Origin: Omphiscola glabra
Lineage: Eukaryota > Mollusca > Gastropoda > Lymnaeidae
Length of the DNA: 64,000 bases
Assembly: GCA_964017045.1 (NCBI GenBank)
Contig: OZ024811.1
Location: forward strand, 12,553,818 to 12,617,817
Reading direction: 5' to 3'
Shown here one piece after another: positions 57,339-64,000 of this stretch. The position numbers and the translations under genes are program-made. Below the pieces are notes generated by a model, which was not told where the DNA came from, did no database searches, and saw only the letters and a list, made by a program, of their open reading frames with translations. The stretch's first letter is position 1; every line of letters begins with the position of its first letter.

Positions 57339-58388
57339 TTACATATTGTAAAACGTATACATGTAGGATATGTTATGGCATGGCATTCGAGTTATAGAAT
57401 ATCCTTTAGAATCAGCGTCCGATAAGCTCATGTTACGTTCCATATGTAATGAATATGCATCGCATACATGGTATTCATAAATTCTTCTGGCTATGCTCAA
57501 ACTATCATTAGGAACTGGAACCTTCATACCCTCAAAAATGGACTCGCCCAAAGGGAATACCAATTTCGTGGGGTAAATGAACGTTTTTCGAGCTAAATCC
57601 GAAGCGGCCCACACATAGGTCTCGTCCATTCTGTAGAAGAAGATGTCCACAAACGGGTAGTAGCCGCTATTGTAGTGGAACTTCCAGTGGCCGTCCCTGC
57701 GTTTGTTCAGCGTAAACCCTTCCACGCAGGCCAATGCCTGCTGGACCAGGTCCCAGGCGTCCAGACTGACCGACACGTCAAAGTCATCGTCCCATGGGAT
57801 GATCCCACCGTGCCTGTGCAGGCCCAGCAGAGAGCCGTCCACCAGGAAATGTTTCACACCAACAGACTCCAGTGCTGCAGATAAAACTTTATACAAGTAT
57901 AAAATACTGAGCTTCTGACTGAGATTCAGTACGGGCAGGAACCGTCCGTGACCGTTGTCTAAAGCCCGTCGTCTAACTTCCGGACTCTGTAAATAACTGT
58001 AGCTCAGAATGACCGCTGTGTCGACGTCGCTTTTGTTGATCGGGGGCTTGCGGGCAGCTGGGCAGAAAACGTGCAGCGGCATTCCCTCTGGAACCTCATA
58101 TTCACTGTACTGGATCCTGATAAGGTCGGAGGTCGGAATGTCCTCCCAGGCGTATTCAATGGAAGAACGGAAGACAGCGTTGCGAGCTGGGATAAAAAAT
58201 ATAATTACGCAGGTGAAAGTCGAGGCGGCGGCCGCCAGGGCCAGAAGCCTGTATTTTCCACAACCTACTCTGAGAAAGATGTGATTTAAGAAGCTTTTCA
58301 TTTTGCTGTTGTTTGCGAGAATTAAAGCTGTGTCTGCAGGCAGTTGTGTTCGCTTGTTGTAGGCAGGTGTCAGATTGGTCTCCTTCAT
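57339..58388 (-). CDS. LicD/fukutin-like type II membrane transferase, gene 5 of the cluster
   Basis: 349 residues from the ATG at 58388. The ATG at 58301 (Met30) would give 320 residues and aligns better with the start of the other paralogues (MKSFLNHIFLRVGCGKYR matches the basic tail of gene 4), so either start is possible. The anchor, about residues 48-68, is unusually alanine-rich (LLALAAAASTF). GSLLGLHRHGG (185-195) and PWDDDFDV (198-205) keep all acidic residues, with conservative F and V changes. VDIFFYRMDETYVWAA follows at 247-262. Sequons NKS, NLS and NDS are conserved; NMS at 319 is extra. No introns. It is bracketed by direct copies of a GC-rich dispersed element (55802-56568 and 58809-59292). 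Confidence 0.9.
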   Translation of the reverse strand: MKETNLTPAYNKRTQLPADTALILANNSKMKSFLNHIFLRVGCGKYRLLALAAAASTFTCVIIFFIPARNAVFRSSIEYAWEDIPTSDLIRIQYSEYEVPEGMPLHVFCPAARKPPINKSDVDTAVILSYSYLQSPEVRRRALDNGHGRFLPVLNLSQKLSILYLYKVLSAALESVGVKHFLVDGSLLGLHRHGGIIPWDDDFDVSVSLDAWDLVQQALACVEGFTLNKRRDGHWKFHYNSGYYPFVDIFFYRMDETYVWAASDLARKTFIYPTKLVFPLGESIFEGMKVPVPNDSLSIARRIYEYHVCDAYSLHMERNMSLSDADSKGYSITRMPCHNISYMYTFYNM

Positions 58389-58808
58389 GCAGTTCTCATC
58401 ATATATTTGGCCTGAACAATCTATGGATGTTATTTATATTTAAAAATATTAAGGCTTGTATTTATTTTTCTTGTTTTAAAGATGGATCGTGGGAATGCTG
58501 CGGGTATCGCACAAAGAATGCACATGTTTACGTATACATATTAATGGCTTTGAGCATTGAGTAAACGTCTTGCACATATCACAAGACGTAGTTTCTTAAA
58601 AGAACTATTAATTACTAAATAGAATATGTCCATTGGGTGTGAAAAACTAAACCCGATCTCCGCGCTCCATTTTGACTCTATCGTCTACTTGAAATCGTAT
58701 CCAGCATATGTTAAATATCAAGTACTGATTTCCATTTTAGGTTATTTCTCTAAGTTGCTGGCGTATTATTTCTATATCGCTAAGGGGTTATATCTGTATC
58801 GCAAGGAT
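58389..58808. other. 5' flank of gene 5
   Basis: AT-rich. No promoter element is certain; GTTATTTATATTT-like TATA-rich sequence lies at 58427-58441, in poor position on the relevant strand. Confidence 0.4.
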
Positions 58809-59292
58809 TAGTTCTAGTAAGCGGCAGCGTCCCCGAGGTGACTTGGGGGCGTCCACATGGGGTTTTGCCTCTTCGTGGCGTGGCAGACTAGTAGGGGGGA
58901 CTTGTCCACCCGAAGCTAAAAAACCCCGGCCAAACGCATGACTCCCAACGCAACGGGAGCTGCCACTAACATGATTACTAGTTGCTGTTAATGGATATGA
59001 AGCTTGGGTGGTCACTAAAACCCATTCTGATGATTTTAGCTACGCGGCCGTGAGAAAGCCGCTCCTAGGCAACCGTTTCGTCCCGCCACTAACAACGTCC
59101 CGACCGAAAGACTCCCTGGGCGGTGGGGATTGGTAACGCAACACCAACCCCCCGGAGTGGAAGCAAAGCCGTCCAGACCCACAGAGCGTGGACTGCGGAC
59201 GCTTTAAACGCAGCGTCCTCGGTCGACCGGCCTCCCCCTAGGTCAAGGGGGAGGTTCCCGGCGCCTTTCCGCACGGCCTGGTGTCGGTAATT
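58809..59292. mobile_element. GC-rich dispersed element, copy 2
   Basis: Same orientation and landmarks as copy 1 (59040-59085 and 59190-59225 are the best conserved), but with different sequence between them. It ends near GGTGTCGGTAATTC before an A-run. The minus-strand frame reads RSTEDAAFKAS in both copies, which may be a coding relic or chance. Confidence 0.6.
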
Positions 59293-59819
59293 CTATTAAC
59301 AAAAAAAAAAAGTATAAAGGGAAGTGACTCCCAATAAACACGCAAATGAAATGAGGTACGATCTATCTTAATTAGCCACTCGTCTTTTACGCCGGAAAAT
59401 ACGGGGCTGATGTGTTGTTGTGGGTCCGTGGCGTCATTTGCGTGGATTCACTCCCCTTATTTTTTAAAAATTTTTTTAATAGAGTTACATTTTCATTAAT
59501 ATGACGGTGGCAAATTTTTATTGTTTGATTAATTATAATTTTTAAAATTTCCTTGGTTGGCCTATTAAATATGTTAATATTATAATAATAAGCTCCGCCA
59601 TTTTTTAAGATACTCTTAGAGGTTGACCACGCTGTGTTTCATTAATTTTTGGATATTCTTTTCGTTGGAACCTGAAATAAAGTGTGTAAAAGTGTATTCC
59701 ATGAAAATGTAAGTTGGGTTTTCATTACTTCTTTATTTTATAATTAATTTTGGCCACTTTTCTTTGTTTTTTTTAAAAATTTTCCTACTTTTCAGGGTCA
59801 AAGCCCAGCGCCACGTTAG
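59293..59819. other. intergenic, AT-rich
   Basis: No repeat or gene recognised. Confidence 0.5.
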
Positions 59820-59995
59820 GTTAAGGAGAGTGTCAAAACGCTGGTTCCGATAGGGTCAAAACCCTGTTAGGGAGAGGGTCAAAACCCTGTTAGGGAGAGG
59901 GTCAAAACCCTGTTAGGGAGAGGGTCAAAACCCTGTTAGAGAGAGGGTCAAAACCCTGTTAGAGAGAGGGTCAAAACCCTGTTAGGGAGGAATTT
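59820..59995. repeat. 23-bp minisatellite
   Basis: Six copies of a 23-bp unit containing AGGGTCAAAACCCTGTTAGG; AGGGT and ACCCT make each unit partly self-complementary. GTTAGGG words are internal to the unit and not telomeric. Confidence 0.9.
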
Positions 59996-60094
59996 AGGGT
60001 TCAGGTTAGGTTGAGGGATAGATTTAGATCATTTTTTCATTTAAAAAAAAAATGTATTCTTAATTTTAGCAAAAACATGAGTTCTTTTATTTTT

Positions 60095-60174
60095 CCATGG
60101 CCGCCATCTTGGTTGTCCGGACCCGTGAACACGTAAAAGTTCGCGGGTCGGGGCAACCAAGATGGCGGCCATGG
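60095..60174. other. 80-bp near-perfect inverted repeat (hairpin) with YY1-type motifs
   Basis: Left arm 60095-60130 (starts CCATGGCCGCCATCTTGG) and right arm 60139-60174 (ends CCAAGATGGCGGCCATGG) pair over 36 positions with three differences. Two of these would be G-U wobbles in RNA. The loop is 8 nt. The palindromic AAGATGGCGGC word is the classic YY1 site. It could be a foldback MITE or a hairpin RNA precursor. Confidence 0.75.
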
Positions 60175-60700
60175 TAAAAAACGCGGACCCATCTCTACAC
60201 ATTTACCAAATACGGTATATCTCGGAAGGTCATAATGGAAGAAAATGATATATTTATACATTAAATTTTTTTTAAAAATTAAAGCAAGAAAATATATGTC
60301 TAAAACTTTATTCAAACCTGATAATAGCTTGTCCATGAATAATAGACAGAGATAGGGGCGAATAAACCTACCGCCAACCGGATATGCACGCAATAACTTT
60401 GTGCAGAGCCAAGTCTAGTGCAATTCAATGCTTTAAACAAGTTTTATTTTCAAATTTCCAAATTTTTTTTTTAACAATAATATATTTTTTTTTGCATTTT
60501 AAAACATAGACTCTCGTCCATTATTTTACGGGAACTATGATTAATTCGAATACTTCTTCCATCCTTAACATGGCCAATTAAATATCCTATGATGAAAAGG
60601 ATAGTCTTCCGATTAAAACGAAATGATAATAAATGAGTGACTACGTTCGCGCCGTAGTGTGAAAGAAATAGTGGAGTAAAATTACGCGTCGGCTTGGCAT
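60175..60700. other. intergenic, no gene recognised
   Basis: AT-rich; nothing supported. Confidence 0.5.
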
Positions 60701-60704
60701 GAAA

Positions 60705-61198
60705 AAAAAAGACAATTCTTCTTCTTCAATATATTAAGGGCCCACGATCAATTTATTGATCATTATGGCTCCTATGAATGTAGGGATTTGCAATGTCTCT
60801 GTGCCTGGTGTTGGTGAGGATATTTCACTGGTCACAAGAGTAACTGTTTGAGGGTATCATGCACTAGGGGTTGAAAGGCCTGAGGCAATAGACGCAAATG
60901 AGTCAAGTGTTGTCGCCTCAACTGTTCCTTTTGGAAGCTTGCTCCAGTCCCTGATTGTCTTTGGTAGGAAATGAGCAGTTCCTATACTGGCTTCTCGCTG
61001 GTATGAGCCGGAACTGCCTGTCATGGCCTCGTCGCTGTCTATGGGGGGGGGGGGAAGAGGGACGAGTTTCTGTTTAATGCCAGAGCAGTGGACCAGCCCA
61101 TTATTTATCTTGCAAATCATGGAGAGCCTGGACTGTCGTCGTCGCTCCTCCAATGGTGACCAGCCCGGTGTTTCCAGCATGCTGCCAACACTAGACAA
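60705..61198 (-). pseudogene. jockey-like LINE C-terminus with 3' UTR
   Basis: The minus strand reads TPGWSPLEERRRQSRLSMIC, KINNGLVHCSG, SYQREASIGTAHFLPKTIRD and WSKLPKGTVEATTLDSFASI, a stop at 60857, then a ~150-bp tail ending in GAAGAAGAA-type sequence. A C-run (G-run at 61040 on plus) disturbs the frame. Better preserved than the copies at 36723 and 26090. Confidence 0.85.
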
Positions 61199-62104
61199 AC
61201 ACTATTCAATTCAAAGCACGCTTCGGCTAAAAATCAGAAGTAAAAGAAAAAAAACGTACGTCTTGGAAAATCTTAATGAAGTCAGTGTAGCTCTTTGTTC
61301 AGAACAGTATGCTGAGTACACTAGGTTAAGGTTGATCCAAACCAAAACGTGCTTAAAATTTCATTCTGAGCTGAGCACCACATGATATTACTACAACCAG
61401 AGGTACGAATTTAAGTACCATATGATTAAAAAAAAATGAGAATAGAAATGTTTTATCCTTGCTCCGTTTGGCTGGTGTATTTTTGTAAGAAATCAAATAC
61501 TCTCTTGTTTGTGGCGGTCCCCCTAATTCCATGTCTTTCTGGCCTCACGTTTTGATGTTGAAAATATTAAAAATTTTCATTAATAATACTTGAATTCTTT
61601 AACCTATTTAACCTCTTTTAACCTCTTATGCATTGCGTTTGGTTTTTAAACAACTTAGCCTAAGGTTCTCAACATAGTGCTGTATCGCCCCTTTCATGAA
61701 ATGAGTCAAAATGATTTTAAATTTTTTTTTTTTAAAATACTAATTTCACGATAATTTTAATAGATAATGTTTCTACGGGTTTACATTTTAGCGCAATGGT
61801 CCTCAACCCAAAGGACGTAAGCTTCTTTGCACGTTATGCTCTTCATTGCCAGAGCCACGTCTTTATTCCTAGTTTAAACTGAAAATTGCTATTTGAATTA
61901 TAATCCGAGGTGTGGAGATGCAAGGGGAGTTTAAAGCTCAGTTTCTGTTGTGAATCTGAAGTTAATTTTAAGAATAAATTTATGAGCTAAAAATGTCAAT
62001 ATTTAGGTAAATTTTAGGACATTTTCTTTGACTAACTAAACTTTATTTAACATTTTAAATCCTTTAAATTAACTCCACTTTTCTTCGTGTATTTCTTGGA
62101 AAAT
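61199..62104. other. intergenic, no gene recognised
   Basis: AT-rich. AAGGTTCTCAAC (61663) and ATGGTCCTCAACCC (61797) faintly recall hAT ends but do not delimit an element. Confidence 0.4.
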
Positions 62105-62245
62105 ATTCGGACGGCTTATTCACCCGCTTCCCGTCAACCCATCGAGCTGAAATATTGGCAGATAGACGGATTGCCGTTCAAGTCAATGCTATCAAATTTT
62201 CAGCCCCAATCCCCCAAAAATCAATGTTTCCTGTTTTAAGATTGA
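62105..62245 (+). repeat. dispersed ~130-bp repeat, copy 3 (plus)
   Basis: CGGACGGCTTATTCACCCGC, TTCCCGTCAACCCATCGAGC, TGAAATATTGGCA and TTTTCAGCCCCAATCCCCCA match copies at 6478-6640 (inverted) and 18805-18925. Like copy 2, it lies next to a minisatellite. Confidence 0.7.
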
Positions 62246-62261
62246 ACTTACATGAGGCAAG

Positions 62262-63085
62262 ACAAATTTACCACACTCACCACTGCTCCCAGTATTTACC
62301 ACACTCACCACTGCTCCCTGTATTTACCACACTCACCACTGCTCCCAGTATTTACCACACTCACCTCTGCTCCCAGTATTTACCACACTCACCTCTGCTC
62401 CCAGTATTTACCACACTCACCTCTGCTCCCAGTATTTACCACTCTCACCACTGCTCCCAGTATTTACCACACTCACCTCTGCTCCCAGTATTTACCACAC
62501 TCACCACTGCTCCCAGTATTTACCACACTCACCTCAAGGAGCCGTTACATTGGCAACATCGCTTCCCCAACCGTTGCACATATGCCAGTTTATGGATGTA
62601 GCAACGTACCTAACCAGAACCAGAACTCACGTCTGCTCCCAGTATTTACCACACTCACCACTGCTCCCAGTATTTACCACACTCACCTCTGCTCCCAGTA
62701 TTTACCACACTCACCACTGCTCCCAGTATTTACCACACTCACCTCTGCTCCCAGTATTTACCACACTCACCAATGCTCCCTGTATTTACCACACTCACCT
62801 CTGCTCCCAGTATTTACCACACTCACCACTCCCAGTATTTACCACACTCCCCTCTACTCCCAGTATTTACCACACTCACCACTCCCAGTATTTACCACAC
62901 TCCCCTCTACTCCCAGTATTTACCACACTCACCACTCCCAGTATTTACCACACTCACCTCTACTCCCAGTATTACCACACTCACCTCTGCTCCCAGTATT
63001 TACCACGTTCACCTCTGCTCCCAGTATTTACCACGCTCACCTCTGCTCACAGTATTTACCACACTCACCTCTGCTCCCAGTATTG
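62262..63085. repeat. 28-bp minisatellite, about 26 units
   Basis: Unit GCTCCCAGTATTTACCACAC plus TCACCTCT or TCACCACT. Shortened 24-25-bp units occur in 62820-62950. It is interrupted at 62540-62632 by unrelated sequence. Confidence 0.93.
62560..62626 (-). repeat. ~66-bp dispersed sequence, copy 2, inside the 28-bp array
   Basis: Reverse complement of 23036-23104 with one or two differences. It lies within the 28-bp array with array units on both sides, so it either inserted there or was captured during expansion. Confidence 0.85.
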
Positions 63086-63175
63086 ATCACCTTTACATGG
63101 TGATAATCAATCATCATAATCTAATTACATTATATACCTTTAAGTTAATCTCGGCCTTAAATCTCACACATCTGG

Positions 63176-63176
63176 C

Positions 63177-63203
<27 letters not shown>
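63176..63203. repeat. (TA)n microsatellite
   Basis: Twelve or more TA dinucleotides followed by ACATATAT. Confidence 0.9.
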
Positions 63204-63209
<6 letters not shown>

Positions 63210-63354
63210 TGATAAAAAGAAAAGCAAAGCGAAAAATCTAGACATTTATTTTTTTATAGCCTTTCTTTTTTTAATTTAATAGTTAAAAAAAAAAACAAGT
63301 TCCTTTGCTTATAAATGAAAATTAATATTAAAACAAATTATGTAACACAAATTA

Positions 63355-64000
63355 ATAATAATAATAATAATAATAAAGTTCATTTGAAAAATCACGCTTC
63401 ATCCCCAAAGGCTCGAAGCGCGGTACAAAAACTAAGCTGGGAGATAATAACAAGCTGGAAAAGATGGTAGACAACATCATTCCAGCAGGTGTTTGCGAAA
63501 TAGATGAGTTTTTAAATTTGTTTTGAAGGACTCCAGCGTTTGGCTGTTTTTGAGAGCGTCAGGAAAGGTGTTCCAAATGGTTGGGCCAGCAAATGCGAAC
63601 GTGCGCTTTCCGTAAGTTTCAAGGCGAACACGCGGTATCGAGAGTTTGCCACTATCGGATGAGCGGAGTTGTCTAGTGGGTACATAAGGCGTCATGATCG
63701 CTCGGAGATAGGACGGCGCCAGGTCATGCAAGCAGCGATAGCACAGAGTTGCGATTTTGTACTCTATGCGAGCGCGGACCTGCAGCCAATGCAATTCTAT
63801 CAGAAGAGTTTTAGCATGGTCGAATTTGCGTTTACGAAGAACAATTCGAGCCGCATTATTCTGTGCTTTTTGAATTTTATGTCTTCTGTGTCATATTAAG
63901 AAGCTGAGGGAACTGAGAGGGGATCACGGATTTCTGAAGTTGGGTATCATCTGCGAACATGTGATATACCATGTCAAACTGCTTGATCACTGCACCCAGG
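63355..64000 (-). pseudogene. CR1/L2-like LINE, 3' part, with internal deletion, cut by the window end
   Basis: Minus strand from the window end: VYHMFADDTQLQKS (the FADD box), then a junction, then VQKAQNNAARIVLRKRKFDH, LHWLQVRARIEYKIATLCYR, CLHDLAPSYL and VRLETYGKRTFAFAGPTIWN, stop at 63477, then the GCGCTTCGAGCC hairpin region and a (TTA)n tail (63355-63377). Roughly a hundred residues expected between FADD and QKAQN are missing. It is 5'-incomplete here and the last 105 codons are open. Confidence 0.88.

Noticed and set aside
59820..59995. Interstitial telomeric repeat (GTTAGGG words)
   Set aside because: The period is 23 bp and TTAGGG occurs once per unit, not in tandem.
61663..61815. 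Third SPIN-like element
   Set aside because: Only short GGTTCTCAAC-like words; no inverted ends or target duplication.
62155..63279. Long proline/threonine/serine-rich frames
   Set aside because: Translation of the 28-bp minisatellite in several frames.

Overview
The window reads as nuclear DNA of an animal, most likely a lophotrochozoan and probably a gastropod mollusc. It is AT-rich and mostly non-coding. It holds long mini- and microsatellites, decayed non-LTR retrotransposons, a tRNA-type SINE, many small hAT-type DNA transposons with 8-bp target-site duplications (TSDs), and few genes. I see no operons, bacterial ribosome binding sites, tRNA or rRNA genes. The species call is inference: it rests on repeat types and on the gene family, since expanded LicD/fukutin-type families are familiar in molluscs.

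The only convincing protein genes are five intact, intronless paralogues of a LicD/fukutin-like family: 4555-5547 (+), 11376-12344 (-), 31195-32163 (-), 40833-41816 (-) and 57339-58388 (-). Each encodes a predicted type II membrane protein of about 320-350 residues: a short basic cytosolic tail, one membrane anchor, then a lumenal domain with a GSLLGL-x-RHGG...PWDDDLDI signature. They form a tandem family array, presumably of Golgi/ER phosphosugar or phosphoalcohol transferases acting on glycans; donor and acceptor cannot be read from sequence. The copy at 40833-41816 has three substitutions in the signature.

Layout. 0-4.3 kb: two minisatellites, then an old duplicated block (1.65-3.08 kb). 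4.3-5.5 kb: gene 1, whose start codon lies in a degenerate ~61-bp tandem repeat. 6-11.2 kb: MITEs and four minisatellites. 11.4-12.3 kb: gene 2. 14.3-22.6 kb: nine minisatellites. 25.25-29.42 kb: a 4.17-kb hAT-like element with perfect terminal repeats and TSD, filled with LINE and MITE debris, followed by two more hAT elements. 31.2-32.2 kb: gene 3. 33.8-34.4 kb: twin SPIN-like hAT MITEs. 36.7-38.9 kb: LINE tail and a 43-bp minisatellite of about 42 units. 39.5-42 kb: 17-bp array and gene 4. 44-54.5 kb: duplicated blocks, a SINE, a hAT transposase relic, a LINE relic and more satellites. 55.7-59.3 kb: gene 5, bracketed by two direct copies of a GC-rich dispersed element, one of them inserted in a 17-bp array. 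59.8-64 kb: a 23-bp array, a near-perfect 80-nt hairpin, a jockey-like LINE tail, a 28-bp array and a CR1/L2-like LINE running off the end.

Two themes stand out. Each minus-strand LicD gene has an array of 17-bp (or 2 x 17-bp) period on its 3' side, which may mark an ancestral duplication unit. Diverged paralogous blocks carry different minisatellites and different transposon insertions, so they act as natural empty-site controls.
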